DNA of 64,000 nt from Ectopseudomonas chengduensis. Lineage in GTDB: Bacteria > Pseudomonadota > Gammaproteobacteria > Pseudomonadales > Pseudomonadaceae. The stretch lies in the NCBI RefSeq assembly GCF_900102635.1, contig NZ_FMZQ01000014.1:125665-189664 (forward strand), read 5' to 3'. A model generated the notes under the pieces. The model was not told where the DNA came from. It was given only the letters and a program-made list of their open reading frames with translations, and made no database searches. Positions 44,616 to 54,316 of the stretch are shown here, piece by piece (within the stretch, counting starts at the first letter, position 1; each line of letters starts with the position of its first letter). A program made the translations under genes and the position numbers.

Positions 44616-46541
44616 TCAGCCTTCCAGCTCTGCCCAGCGCTCGAGCAACTCGTCCATTTCCTTCTGCAAGCCCTCGAGACGCGCCAATACTTCCGTGGTG
44701 ACCTGCACCGGCTGCTGGTAGAAGGCAGGATCGGATACCTGCTCCTGTACCGCGGCCATTTCCTGCTCCAGGGCATCGATCTGCCCGGGAATCGCTTCCA
44801 GCTCGCGCTGTAGCTTGTAGCTTAGTTTCTTCTTCGCCGGCTCGACGCTCTCTTGCACGGCAGTCACTGCGGCCGCGGCCGGCGCTTCGACGATGGCCGT
44901 GGCCAGTTCGGCCTTGCCGGACTTGCTTTCACCCACACCGAGCAGGCGCGGTGAGCCGCCCTGGCGCAGCCAATCCTGGTAGCCGCCGACGTACTCGCGC
45001 ACCTTGCCTTCACCCTCGAACACCAGGGTGCTGGTCACCACGTTGTCGAGGAAGGCACGGTCGTGGCTGACCATCAGCACGGTGCCAGGGAAGTTGAGCA
45101 GTACTTCTTCGAGCAGTTCCAGGGTTTCTACGTCCAGGTCGTTGGTCGGTTCGTCGAGCACCAGCAGGTTGGCCGGCTTGCTGAACAACTTGGCGAGCAA
45201 CAGTCGTGCCCGTTCGCCGCCCGATAGCGCTTTGACGGGCGTACGGGCACGTTGCGGGCTGAACAGGAAGTCGCCCAGATAGCTCAGTACATGACGGTTC
45301 TGGCCGTCGATAGTGATGAAATCGCGGCCTTCGGCGACGTTGTCGATTACCGTCTTCTCCGGCTCGAGCTGGTGACGTAATTGGTCGAAATACGCCACTT
45401 CCAGTTTGGTGCCGACCTCGATCTTGCCGCTGCTCGGTTGCAGGTCGCTGAGTAACAGCTTGAGCAGAGTGGTCTTGCCGGTACCGTTGGCGCCAAGCAG
45501 GCCGATACGGTCACCGCGCTGCAGGACCATGGAGAAATCCTTGACCAGGAAGGGTCCGCCGGCATGGGCGAAACTGACGTTCTCCGCCACCATCACCTGC
45601 TTGCCGGACTTGTCCGCAGTATCGAGCTGGATATTCGCCTTGCCCTGGCGCTCGCGTCGCTCGCTGCGTTCGGCACGCATCGCCTTGAGCGCACGTACAC
45701 GCCCTTCGTTACGGGTGCGACGGGCCTTGATGCCCTGACGAATCCACACCTCTTCCTGGGCCAGGCGCTTGTCGAACAGCGCATTGGCGGTTTCCTCGGC
45801 AGCCAGTTGCTGCTCTTTGTGTACCAGGAAGCTGGCGTAGTCGCCGTTCCAGTCGATCAGGCCGCCACGGTCCAGTTCGAGGATGCGCGTGGCCAGGTTC
45901 TGCAGGAAGGAGCGGTCGTGGGTAATGAAGAGTACGGCGCCGCCAAAGTCTTTCAGCGCCTCTTCCAGCCAGGCGATGGCGCCGATGTCCAGGTGGTTGG
46001 TCGGCTCATCGAGCAGCAGCAGATCCGGCTCGGACACCAGTGCCTGCGCCAGCAGTACGCGACGACGCCAGCCCCCGGAGAGCTCGGCCAGGGTCTTGTC
46101 GGCCGGCAACTGCAGGCGGCTCAGGGTGCTGTCGACCAGTTGCTGCAGGCGCCAGCCGTCTTTGGCTTCCAGCTCCTGCTGCACGTGCATCAGTTGCTCG
46201 AGGTCGTCGTCGCCGTGAATGTTCTGCGCCAGATGGTGATAACGCGCCAACAATTCGCCAACGCCGGCAAGGCCTTCGGCGACCACATCGAACACCGTGC
46301 GCTCGTCGGCGCGCGGCAGCTCCTGCGGCAGCTCGCCGATCTTCAGCCCTGGTGCACGCCAGATTTCGCCGTCGTCGGGCATCTGGTCGCCCTTGACCAG
46401 ACGCAGCATGCTCGATTTGCCGGTGCCGTTGCGGCCGATGATGCACACACGCTCGCCCCGCGCGATCTGCCAGGACACTCCATCGAGCAGGGGCATGGCG
46501 CCATAGGCGAGGGATACGTCGGCAAACTTGAGCAGGGTCAT
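44616..46541 (-). CDS. uup: ABC-F family ATPase, Uup-like
   Basis: A 641-residue protein with two nucleotide-binding domains and no membrane segments. Each has a Walker A (GRNGTGKSS, GANGTGKTT), a signature (LSGGWRRR, LSGGERAR) and a Walker B (LLLLDEPTNHLD, LLVLDEPTNDLD). The interdomain linker and a C-terminal coiled coil (about residues 560-641) place it in the Uup branch, whose members act on ribosomes or DNA. The start at 46541 has GGAGA 5 bases upstream; an upstream ATG without such a site is rejected. Confidence 0.92.
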   Translation of the reverse strand: MTLLKFADVSLAYGAMPLLDGVSWQIARGERVCIIGRNGTGKSSMLRLVKGDQMPDDGEIWRAPGLKIGELPQELPRADERTVFDVVAEGLAGVGELLARYHHLAQNIHGDDDLEQLMHVQQELEAKDGWRLQQLVDSTLSRLQLPADKTLAELSGGWRRRVLLAQALVSEPDLLLLDEPTNHLDIGAIAWLEEALKDFGGAVLFITHDRSFLQNLATRILELDRGGLIDWNGDYASFLVHKEQQLAAEETANALFDKRLAQEEVWIRQGIKARRTRNEGRVRALKAMRAERSERRERQGKANIQLDTADKSGKQVMVAENVSFAHAGGPFLVKDFSMVLQRGDRIGLLGANGTGKTTLLKLLLSDLQPSSGKIEVGTKLEVAYFDQLRHQLEPEKTVIDNVAEGRDFITIDGQNRHVLSYLGDFLFSPQRARTPVKALSGGERARLLLAKLFSKPANLLVLDEPTNDLDVETLELLEEVLLNFPGTVLMVSHDRAFLDNVVTSTLVFEGEGKVREYVGGYQDWLRQGGSPRLLGVGESKSGKAELATAIVEAPAAAAVTAVQESVEPAKKKLSYKLQRELEAIPGQIDALEQEMAAVQEQVSDPAFYQQPVQVTTEVLARLEGLQKEMDELLERWAELEG

Positions 46542-46777
46542 GGGCATCTCCAGAAACAGGGGGCGCATTCTACCCGAGTTGCCGGCCGGCTGTTGCCGTT
46601 TCCACAGACGCAACAGATGTCACCCCTGCTCATCATCTGGCGCAGGCAAAGCGCATCTTTGCTACATGTGTCCATCTGGCCCGACGGCATTCACCGCACC
46701 CCGATGAAACGCTAAGCTAGAGGTATGCAACGACACGGACCGTGTTGCCCCATACCTCTGCTTCTCCTGGAAATGCC

Positions 46778-48706
46778 ATGCGCAGTCGCTTTCTCTCTGT
46801 AGTTTCCTGTCTGATTCTCACCGCCACCGGCATCGCCGGTGTCGAAGCTGCCAGCCTCACCCAGCAGCGCCAGTACTATGATGAGGCCAAGCGGGCCTTG
46901 GCCAAGGGCGACAGTGGCCCTTATCGCCAGTACGCCAGCGCGCTACGCGATTACCCACTGACGCCTTATCTGGCCTATGACGAGCTGACCAACCGACTCA
47001 AGTCGGCCAGCAATGCCGAGATCGAGAAATTTCTCGCCGAGCACGGTGACTTGCCCCAGGCCAGCTGGATGAAACTGCGCTGGTTGCGCTGGTTGGCCGA
47101 GCGTGGCGACTGGAAACCCTTCCTCGATCACTACGATGCCAAGCTCAACTTCACCGAGCTGGACTGCCTCTACGGCCAATACCAGCTCAGCCACGGCCTG
47201 ACCGCCGAAGGCAACGCCACTGCCGAGAAGCTCTGGCTGGTCGGCAAATCTCAACCCAACGCCTGTGACCCACTGTTCGAACGCTGGGCCGCCAATGGCC
47301 AGCTCACCGAGCAGCGTCGCTGGCAGCGCACCAAACTGGCGGTGGAAAGCGGCAACTACGGCCTGGCCAACTTCCTGATCAAAGGCATGCCAACGCTCGG
47401 TGAGCGCGGCAAGCTGATGGTCGAAGTGGCGCAGAAGCCGCAGCTATTGAAAAACACCGCGCGCTTTGCCCCCGCCGATGACGCCATGAGCGACGTGGTC
47501 GGCCTCGGCCTGCGTCGCCTGGCTCGGCAGAGCCCGGAAGATGCCCTGGCTCTGCTCGACGGCTACGCCCAACGCATGAAGTTCTCCGCCGACGAGCAGG
47601 TCGCCATCGCCCGGCAGATCGGCCTGCGCCTGGCACAACGCTTCGACCTGCGCGGTCTGCAGGTCATGGCCAAGTACGACCCGCAACTGCGTGACAACAC
47701 CGTCAGCGAATGGCGCGCACGTCTGCTGCTGCGTCACGGCCGCTGGGAAGAGGCCTACCAGTTGACCCAGAACATGCCGTCCGACCTGGCCAGCAGCAAC
47801 CGCTGGCGCTACTGGAATGCGCGCAGCCTGCAATTGGCACAACCCAACAGCCAGCAACCGGCGGTGCTGTTCCAGGCTCTGGCCAAGGAGCGTGATTTCT
47901 ACGGTTTCATGGCAGCAGATCAGGTCAAGGCGCCTTACGCCCTGAATAACCAGCCGCTGGTTCTCGATCCCAAGGTGGTGCAGAAGGTACGCAATACCGC
48001 TGGTATCAAGCGCGCGATGGAGTTCCATGCGCGTGGCCAGATCGTCGACGGTCGCCGCGAGTGGTATCACGTCAGCCGCCTGTTCAGCCGTGACGAACTG
48101 GTGGCCCAGGCGCGCCTGGCCTACGAAATGGAATGGTACTTCCCGGCCATCCGCACCATCAGCCAGGCCCAGTACTGGGACGACCTGGAAGTGCGCTTCC
48201 CCATGGCGCATCGCAACGAGTTGGTACGCGAAGCCAAGCGCCGTGACCTCCATTCGAGCTGGGTGTTTGCCATTACCCGCCAGGAAAGCGCGTTCATGGC
48301 CGACGCCCGCTCCCACGCCGGCGCCATGGGCCTGATGCAACTGATGCCGGCCACTGCCAAGGAAACCGCGCGCAAGTTCGGCATTCCCCTGGCTTCACCA
48401 CAGCAGGTACTCAACCCGGATACCAATATCCAACTGGGCGCTGCGTACCTGAGCCAGGTATATGGCCAGTTCAACGGCAACCGCGTACTTGCGTCGGCCG
48501 CCTATAACGCCGGTCCCGGCCGCGTGCGCCAGTGGCTGCGTGGCGCCAATCACCTCAGTTATGACGTCTGGGTGGAGAACATTCCGTTCGATGAGACCCG
48601 CCAGTACGTGCAGAACGTGCTGTCCTACTCGGTGATCTACGGCCAGAAACTCAACGCGCCGCACCCGCTGGTGGCGTGGAACGAGCGTTTCTTCGACGAT
48701 CAGTAA
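46778..48706 (+). CDS. slt: Soluble lytic murein transglycosylase
   Basis: Periplasmic Slt70-type enzyme that cleaves peptidoglycan strands into anhydro-muropeptides, the substrates later trimmed by NagZ. The signal peptide spans residues 1-24 with cleavage after VEA. A long superhelical U/L domain occupies residues 30-470. The lysozyme-like C domain has FAITRQESAFMADARSHAGAMGLMQLMP with the catalytic Glu, and AAYNAGPGRVRQWLR. The start at 46778 is where the signal peptide begins. A terminator follows. Confidence 0.95.
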   Translation: MRSRFLSVVSCLILTATGIAGVEAASLTQQRQYYDEAKRALAKGDSGPYRQYASALRDYPLTPYLAYDELTNRLKSASNAEIEKFLAEHGDLPQASWMKLRWLRWLAERGDWKPFLDHYDAKLNFTELDCLYGQYQLSHGLTAEGNATAEKLWLVGKSQPNACDPLFERWAANGQLTEQRRWQRTKLAVESGNYGLANFLIKGMPTLGERGKLMVEVAQKPQLLKNTARFAPADDAMSDVVGLGLRRLARQSPEDALALLDGYAQRMKFSADEQVAIARQIGLRLAQRFDLRGLQVMAKYDPQLRDNTVSEWRARLLLRHGRWEEAYQLTQNMPSDLASSNRWRYWNARSLQLAQPNSQQPAVLFQALAKERDFYGFMAADQVKAPYALNNQPLVLDPKVVQKVRNTAGIKRAMEFHARGQIVDGRREWYHVSRLFSRDELVAQARLAYEMEWYFPAIRTISQAQYWDDLEVRFPMAHRNELVREAKRRDLHSSWVFAITRQESAFMADARSHAGAMGLMQLMPATAKETARKFGIPLASPQQVLNPDTNIQLGAAYLSQVYGQFNGNRVLASAAYNAGPGRVRQWLRGANHLSYDVWVENIPFDETRQYVQNVLSYSVIYGQKLNAPHPLVAWNERFFDDQ

Positions 48707-48711
48707 AAGAA

Positions 48712-48743
48712 AAGCCCCGATCAGACAGCATCTGATCGGGGCT
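48712..48743 (+). terminator. Terminator after slt
   Basis: AAGCCCCGATCAGACAGC then ATCTGATCGGGGCTT form a hairpin with an 11-base stem, 5 bases after the stop. The A-rich left arm also allows use by the convergent MOSC gene, although the loop would overlap only slightly. Confidence 0.85.
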
Positions 48744-48762
48744 TGCTATGACACCTGCCCTG

Positions 48763-49569
48763 CTATTCCAGCACTTCTACCGTCATGCCCAACTGCAGTT
48801 CGCCGACACCGCGCGGCAACAGGTTCTGCCCGAAGAACACCTCACCTTCGCGTTCACGATAGGTCTTGAGCGTGGCCAGCGGCTCACGCTGGGCGTTGCG
48901 CTCGCCGGTCTGCGGGTCGATGGTGGTGAGGATGCAGCGCGAGCAGCCCTTGGCCACCTCGAACTCCACCTCGCCAATGCGGATGCGCTTCCAGCTGTCT
49001 TCGGCATAAGGCTCACTACCGGTGACGACCAGATTTGGGCGAAAACGCAGCATGGACAGTGGCTGCCCGACTCGCTGGGAAAGATCGTCCAGCGATGCCT
49101 GGCCAATCAACAACAGTGGAAAGCCATCGGCGAAGGCCACGCGATCCCCCGGCTGCGCATAGGCAGTGTCGACTTGGCGGGTGCGGCCTTCCGGCACCTG
49201 CACCAGGCGGCAAGGCTTGCCCAGCAAGTCGCTGAGCCAGGCGGCCGCTGAATCGCCGGCATCCGGCACGCGCAGGCTGTCACGCCAGACGACGACGCCA
49301 CGCAGATCCTGCTCGGGGTCAGGCAGCGCCACGGACAGATCCTCACGACCCGGCGCACTCAAGGTCAGGCCCCCGCGCGCATCGTACAGGGCGCTCAACT
49401 GGCTCATCTGCGGCAGCAGGCGTTGGGTGATGAAGCGGCCGTTGTCGGCGTCGACCAGCATCCAGCGCCGATCGCCATGCAGCCCTAGTCCGTCGACCGC
49501 ACTGCGCTGCAAGGCCTCGCCGCGGCCGGACTTGAGCGGGTAACGGTACAGCCCCGAGAGACTCGGCAT
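48763..49569 (-). CDS. MOSC domain protein, YcbX-like
   Basis: A 268-residue protein starting LSGLYRYPLKSGRGEALQ. The N-terminal beta barrel ends near residue 110, and the MOSC domain has the conserved ...GCSRCILTTIDPQTG motif, where the cysteine marks molybdenum-cofactor binding. Such proteins reduce N-hydroxylated compounds or deliver molybdopterin, but substrates are family-level guesses. It lies convergent with slt. Confidence 0.9.
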   Translation of the reverse strand: MPSLSGLYRYPLKSGRGEALQRSAVDGLGLHGDRRWMLVDADNGRFITQRLLPQMSQLSALYDARGGLTLSAPGREDLSVALPDPEQDLRGVVVWRDSLRVPDAGDSAAAWLSDLLGKPCRLVQVPEGRTRQVDTAYAQPGDRVAFADGFPLLLIGQASLDDLSQRVGQPLSMLRFRPNLVVTGSEPYAEDSWKRIRIGEVEFEVAKGCSRCILTTIDPQTGERNAQREPLATLKTYREREGEVFFGQNLLPRGVGELQLGMTVEVLE

Positions 49570-49696
49570 GGGTCAGCTTCCTGTCGGCAAAACGCCGTTA
49601 TACGAGCTGACGGCGATGCTCACAAGCACCGAGACCCAGAAAACGCTGCTCATTCGACGGCAACGCCCGGCAGGTTTCACCCGCCCTCCAGCGACT

Positions 49697-50632
49697 TCAG
49701 CGAGGTTCGTCCAACTCGAGACGTTGACGAATCACATCGACCAGCTTGTCCGGCTGGAACTTGGAGAGGAAATTGTCGCAGCCGACCTTTTTCACCATCG
49801 CCTCGTTGAAGCTGCCCGACAGCGACGTGTGCAGCACCACGTAGAGATCCTTGAGGCGCGGGTCATTGCGAATTTCGCTGGTGAGGCGATAGCCGTCCAT
49901 TTCCGGCATCTCGGCATCGGTGAAGATCATCAGCAGCTTGTCGGTCATCACCTCACCGGTGTCAGCCCACTTCTTCAGCAGGTTGAGGGCCTTGAGACCG
50001 TCACTGGCCATGTGCAGGCGAAGACCCAACTGCGTCAGGGTATCGCGCAGCTGGCTGAGCGCGACGCTGGAATCATCCACCAGCAGCACTTCGCGTCCGC
50101 GCGCCTTCTCCAGCAGCGGGTCGGCGAGCTTTTCCGCGGAAACCTTGGTGCTCATCGGCACGATCTCGGCGAGCACCTTCTCCACGTCGATGACCTCGAC
50201 GATCTGGTCCTCGACCTTGGTGATAGCGGTCAGGTAGTGCTGACGTCCGGCGCCACCCGGGGGCGGCAGGATCGACTCCCAGTTGAGGTTGAGGATGCGG
50301 TCGACGCTGCCAACCAGGAAGGCCTGAACCGAGCGGTTGTACTCGGTGACGATGATGGTGCTGCGCTCATCCGGCACCAGCGGACGCATGCCGATGGCCT
50401 GGGACAGATCGATCACCGGCAGGGTCTGACCGCGCAGGTTGACCACGCCACAGACGAAGCGATGGCGCTGCGGCATCAGCGTCAGCTTGGGCATCTGCAG
50501 GACTTCCTGCACCTTGAACACGTTGATGGCGAACAACTGCCGGCCAGCCAGGCGGAACATGAGAATTTCCAGACGGTTCTCGCCGACCAGTTGCGTGCGT
50601 TGATCTACTGAATCGAGGATGCCGGCCATCAT
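49697..50632 (-). CDS. Chemotaxis protein CheV
   Basis: A 311-residue fusion of a CheW-like coupling domain (about residues 20-160, with FAINVFKVQEVLQ and GVVNLRGQTLPVIDLS) and a response-regulator receiver (about 180-305). The receiver has the DD of LVDDSSVAL, the phospho-acceptor aspartate in FTDAEMPEMDG, and a lysine in LSKFQPDKL. CheV links receptors to CheA and buffers signalling. No other chemotaxis genes are near it. Confidence 0.93.
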   Translation of the reverse strand: MMAGILDSVDQRTQLVGENRLEILMFRLAGRQLFAINVFKVQEVLQMPKLTLMPQRHRFVCGVVNLRGQTLPVIDLSQAIGMRPLVPDERSTIIVTEYNRSVQAFLVGSVDRILNLNWESILPPPGGAGRQHYLTAITKVEDQIVEVIDVEKVLAEIVPMSTKVSAEKLADPLLEKARGREVLLVDDSSVALSQLRDTLTQLGLRLHMASDGLKALNLLKKWADTGEVMTDKLLMIFTDAEMPEMDGYRLTSEIRNDPRLKDLYVVLHTSLSGSFNEAMVKKVGCDNFLSKFQPDKLVDVIRQRLELDEPR

Positions 50633-50722
50633 GTGCTCCGAGGTATATAGGGTGATTCTAGTCTGCCGTTTCGGGTTATCGGCTGACTGCCGGCAGACTG
50701 AAGCATTGCTGGCGCGCAGCCA

Positions 50723-51640
50723 TCATGCCTCAGCCCTGTGTACCTGACCAGCGAGCAGCGACGAATGCTTGGGCAGATGCAGACGCAGGGCGCCGGGTTC
50801 GGCACGAAAACGCAGACCTGTACTTTCCATCGGTTCGCCGTCGAGATTCAGGTCCAAGCCCTCCAGCGCTTCCACCTCCAGCCAGGGCAGCCGCGCGCTG
50901 ACCGCAACGCTCTGCAGGCCAAGAATGCCCCCGGACAACAACGTGCCCAAGGTGCCGACGACATCCTGCGCCGCCGGCACGATGCAGACATCGAGCAGAC
51001 CATCGTTGATGCTCGCCTCCGGACAAAGCAGATGCCCGCCACCGGCCTGTCGCCCGTTACCGATACCCAGAGCCAGAAACTCGCCCTGCCATTGGAAATC
51101 CGGCCCATGAAAACGACCGGCTGCCGCGCGCACTTCGGAAAAACGACTGAGCCCGGTGAGTAGATAGGCGGCACCACCCAGGACTTTCTTGAGTTCCTCC
51201 GGCGTGTTGGCGGTGACGTTGGAGCCGAAACCGCCCGTGGCCATATTGAGGAAAGCACGCTCACCGGCCATGCCCACGTCAACGGCGACCGGCTCGACCT
51301 CCAGCAGCGCCAGCGCGGCAGCAGGCGTCAACGGAATACCGGCTGCGTGGGCAAAATCATTGGCCGTGCCCAGCGGCAGCAGAGCCAGGCTGGCATCGCT
51401 TTGCGCCTTGACCAGCGCCTCGACCACATCGCGCAGGGTGCCATCGCCACCGCCAGCGATCAGCGTTGAATAACCGGCGGCCAATCCTTCCCCGACCAGC
51501 CGCTCGGCGTCGCCACCTTCCCAGGTCAGGCGCACGGCCAGATCCCAGCCGCGCTCACGCAGGCCGTTCACCGCTGCCCTCACTTCTTCGTTCAGCGCCT
51601 GCTTGCCATGCAGGATCAACCAGGCCTTGCGTTCGCGCAT
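50723..51640 (-). CDS. YegS-like lipid kinase
   Basis: A 305-residue member of the diacylglycerol/sphingosine kinase family. The catalytic glycine loop is AGGGDGTLRDVVEAL (about residues 62-76) and the nucleotide region PLGTANDFA follows. Family members phosphorylate phosphatidylglycerol or related lipids in vitro. The C-terminal beta domain (DGLLDVCIVPA, LNLDGEPM) is typical. Confidence 0.93.
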   Translation of the reverse strand: MRERKAWLILHGKQALNEEVRAAVNGLRERGWDLAVRLTWEGGDAERLVGEGLAAGYSTLIAGGGDGTLRDVVEALVKAQSDASLALLPLGTANDFAHAAGIPLTPAAALALLEVEPVAVDVGMAGERAFLNMATGGFGSNVTANTPEELKKVLGGAAYLLTGLSRFSEVRAAAGRFHGPDFQWQGEFLALGIGNGRQAGGGHLLCPEASINDGLLDVCIVPAAQDVVGTLGTLLSGGILGLQSVAVSARLPWLEVEALEGLDLNLDGEPMESTGLRFRAEPGALRLHLPKHSSLLAGQVHRAEA

Positions 51641-51817
51641 TGCGCGTCCTCCTTGAAAGGATCAGCGAAAGCCTAGTGCCTGGCCCTCGCGAAAATTAAT
51701 CAAATTAATCGATATCAACACTGTAAAAATTGCGCTTTTAAATCGATCCATCCAAATGGATCATTCATCCATCAACGCTGCACGGGACTGAACTCGTGCA
51801 TGACTGGAGGATTGACC
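51641..51817 (+). promoter_or_regulatory. AT-rich promoter region of the pirin gene
   Basis: Between the YegS-like and pirin genes lies the most AT-rich stretch of this part of the window (ATTAATCAAATTAATCG, TGTAAAAATTGCGC). It includes the dyad ATCCATCCAAATGGAT. These are candidate operator and promoter elements for the rightward gene; no regulator is identified. Confidence 0.45.
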
Positions 51818-52516
51818 ATGATCGATGTACGTCCGTTCGAACAACTCGGTGGTGCTCACCATGGCTGGCTCAACGCCCGTCACCACTTTTCCTTTGCCGA
51901 ATACTACGACGCCGAGCGGATGAACTGGGGCCGCCTGCGCGTGTGGAACGACGACGAGATCGCACCGCACTCGGGCTTCCCGCCGCATCCGCACCGCGAC
52001 ATGGAGATCATCACCTACGTTCGCGAAGGTGCCATCAGCCATGAGGACAACCTGGGCAACAAAGGCCGTACCGAGGCCGGCGACGTGCAGGTAATGAGCG
52101 CCGGTACCGGCATCGCCCACAGCGAGTACAACCTGGAGGATGAAACCACCAAGATCTTCCAGATCTGGATCCAGCCGAACCAGGCCGGCCTGCCGCCCTC
52201 CTGGGGTGCCAAGCCGTTCCCCAAAGGGGACCGCTCCGGAGCCTTCGTCACCCTGGCCAGCGGTTACGAGGAAGATGTCGACGCCCTGCGCATCCGTACC
52301 GACGCGCGCCTGGTGGCTGCCACGGTCAAGGCCGGGCAAAGCGCCGAATACGCCCTGCAACCGGGTCGCAAGGCCTATCTGGTGGGCGCGACTGGTGCTT
52401 TCAGTGTCAATGGCGTAGCCGTCAAGGCACGTGATGGCGTGGCCATCGCCGATGAAACGCTGATCCGCATCGAGGCCCAGGAAGACAGCGAGATCGTGCT
52501 GGTGGATGTCGCCTGA
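51818..52516 (+). CDS. Pirin family protein
   Basis: A 232-residue double-cupin protein, MIDVRPFEQLGGAHHGWLNARHHFSF. The metal-binding cupin has HPHRDMEI, in which the histidines ligate Fe, and VMSAGTGIAHSEYN. Some members are quercetin dioxygenases and others redox sensors; the activity here is unknown. GGAGG lies 7 bases before the ATG at 51818. A terminator hairpin follows. Confidence 0.94.
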   Translation: MIDVRPFEQLGGAHHGWLNARHHFSFAEYYDAERMNWGRLRVWNDDEIAPHSGFPPHPHRDMEIITYVREGAISHEDNLGNKGRTEAGDVQVMSAGTGIAHSEYNLEDETTKIFQIWIQPNQAGLPPSWGAKPFPKGDRSGAFVTLASGYEEDVDALRIRTDARLVAATVKAGQSAEYALQPGRKAYLVGATGAFSVNGVAVKARDGVAIADETLIRIEAQEDSEIVLVDVA

Positions 52517-52526
52517 CACGTACCAA

Positions 52527-52556
52527 TCGCCCTCCGACTAGGAGGGCGACTTGTTT
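52527..52556 (+). terminator. Terminator after pirin gene
   Basis: TCGCCCTCC and GGAGGGCGA pair with a 5-base loop (52527-52549), followed by CTTGTTTC. Confidence 0.75.
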
Positions 52557-52557
52557 C

Positions 52558-52619
52558 TGTAGGAGGGGCTTTAGCCGCGACCGAGTAACACCAAGGTCGC
52601 GGCTGAAGCCCCTCCCACA
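52558..52619. repeat. Intergenic palindrome, GAAGCCCCTCCCACA family
   Basis: An inverted repeat with TGTAGGAGGGGCTTTAGCC at the left and GGCTGAAGCCCCTCCCACA at the right, enclosing GCGACC/GGTCGC. Almost perfectly paired over 25 bases. Same family as the repeats at 43831 and 61312. Confidence 0.8.
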
Positions 52620-52638
52620 AATCCCCTTTCTAATCACC

Positions 52639-54198
52639 TCACGCCGGATAACCGGTGATCTTGCGAATGCGCTGGTACAGCGGTTTGAGCTGACGGTACA
52701 TGCGCTGATAGACCTGCCCGTAGAGCTGCTGGTAAACGCGCTGGGCCTCCTGGTTCGGCTGGAACACCTGGCCAACCCGAGTCATCGCGGCGATGGCGCT
52801 CGGGTAATCAGGGTGCAACCCAAGGCCTACCGCACAGTTGATCGCCGCGCCCAGGCCGCTGGTCTCGTACAGGTGCGGGCGCTCGGCCGGCAAGCCGAAG
52901 ATATCGGCCGTCAGTTGCATCGCCGCATCGCTCTGCGAACCGCCACCGGACACGCGCAGGCGCTCTATACGGGTGCCAGAGCGTTTTTCGATACGCTCCT
53001 TGCCCTGGCGCAGGGCGTAGGCCAACCCCTCCAGAATCGCCCGATACAGATGCGCGCGGGTGTGTACATCGCCAAAACCGATGATCGAACCCTTGGCCTC
53101 CAGCCCCGGCTCACGGATGCCAGGCGTCCAGTACGGCTGCAGCATCAGGCCCATGGAGCCGGGCGGCACGGCGTTGACCAGCTCGTCGAACAGCGCCTCG
53201 GGTGGCACACCCAGCGCCTCGGCGCGCTGCATCTCGCGCAGGCCGAACTCGCGCTTGAACCAGCTGACCATCCAGAAGCCACGGTAGATCATCACCTCGG
53301 TGTTGAAGTGATCCGGCAGCGCCGCCGGATAGGGCGGGATCAGCGGGATGGTTTCCAGGTAACGGCTGCGCGTGGTGTTGATGGTCGCGGTGGTGCCGTA
53401 CGAGAGGCACGCCGTACTGGGCTCCAGCGCACCAGAACCCAGTACCTCGCAGGCCTTGTCGGCCCCAGCAGCGATCAGCGGCAGGCCTTCCGGAATACCG
53501 GTCTGGCGGCTGGCCTCGGCGCTGATCTGGCCCAGTCGCTCACCCGGCTTGAACAGCTCGGGCAGTTGCTCACGGCGTACCTTCAGCGCCTGCCATTTCC
53601 AGTCACCGGGCGCAGCCCAGCGCAGGCGCTTGTAGTCGAACGGCAGGTAGGCCACGCAGCTGCTGGTGGAATCGACGAAGCGGCCGCACAGGCGATGGGT
53701 GAGAAACCCCGACAGCAACAGCAACTTGTGCGTGCGGGCCGCAATGTCCGGCTGATGCTGGGCGACCCAGTTGACCTCGGCCTGGCCACGGAAATGATCG
53801 ACCGCCTCCTCCGCGCGCACCAGCTTGAATAGCCAGCCCCACAGACCTTGGATACGCCCCGCCACATCAGCACGACGCTGGTCGAGCCAGAGAATTGCCG
53901 GGCGCAGCGGCGCGCCCTGCTCATCGACGTGAATGATGCTGCCGCGCTGGGTGGTAACAGCAACGCCGCGGATCAGACTGCGGTCGATGTCCACCTGCTG
54001 CCACAGCAGCCGGCAGGCCTCGCCGAGGCTGGCCCAGTAGTATTCCGGGTCCTGCTCGGCCCAGCCGGGCTGGCTTGAGAAATAGGGGTCTAGCTCGACC
54101 TTGCCCTTGGCGAGCAGGTTGCCGTTGGTATCGAACAGCAGCGCGCGCACGCTCTGGGTGCCGTTGTCGATGCTCAGCAGGTAGCTTGGTTCGCTCAA
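52639..54198 (-). CDS. FGGY-family carbohydrate kinase
   Basis: A 519-residue sugar/polyol kinase, SEPSYLLSIDNGTQSVRALLFD, with the N-terminal phosphate loop and the C-terminal FGGY region (LRVSGGGSQSDAAMQLTADIFGLP). It begins with TTG, preceded 6 bases upstream by AGAGGT; no ATG fits the conserved N-terminus. It stands last in a leftward group with a GlpD-like enzyme and an AGPS-like oxidase, so its substrate may be glycerol-like. It is not simply GlpK, since the sequence diverges at the N-terminus and in the binding loop. Confidence 0.87.
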   Translation of the reverse strand: MSEPSYLLSIDNGTQSVRALLFDTNGNLLAKGKVELDPYFSSQPGWAEQDPEYYWASLGEACRLLWQQVDIDRSLIRGVAVTTQRGSIIHVDEQGAPLRPAILWLDQRRADVAGRIQGLWGWLFKLVRAEEAVDHFRGQAEVNWVAQHQPDIAARTHKLLLLSGFLTHRLCGRFVDSTSSCVAYLPFDYKRLRWAAPGDWKWQALKVRREQLPELFKPGERLGQISAEASRQTGIPEGLPLIAAGADKACEVLGSGALEPSTACLSYGTTATINTTRSRYLETIPLIPPYPAALPDHFNTEVMIYRGFWMVSWFKREFGLREMQRAEALGVPPEALFDELVNAVPPGSMGLMLQPYWTPGIREPGLEAKGSIIGFGDVHTRAHLYRAILEGLAYALRQGKERIEKRSGTRIERLRVSGGGSQSDAAMQLTADIFGLPAERPHLYETSGLGAAINCAVGLGLHPDYPSAIAAMTRVGQVFQPNQEAQRVYQQLYGQVYQRMYRQLKPLYQRIRKITGYPA

Positions 54199-54231
54199 GG
54201 TGTGACCTCTGCTTGGAATGCACGGTATTGC

Positions 54232-54299
54232 TGTAGGAGCGAGCTCTGCTCGCGAACGGGGATGGCGCAAAAGCTTCGCGAGCAGAGCTCGCTCCTACG
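54232..54299. repeat. REP-like palindrome, TAGGAGCGAGCTCTGCTCGC family
   Basis: TGTAGGAGCGAGCTCTGCTC and GAGCAGAGCTCGCTCCTACG form a perfect long inverted repeat about 68 bases across. It separates the GlpD-like gene from the kinase. Confidence 0.8.
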
Positions 54300-54316
54300 G
54301 ACAGCAGGCAGCGTCA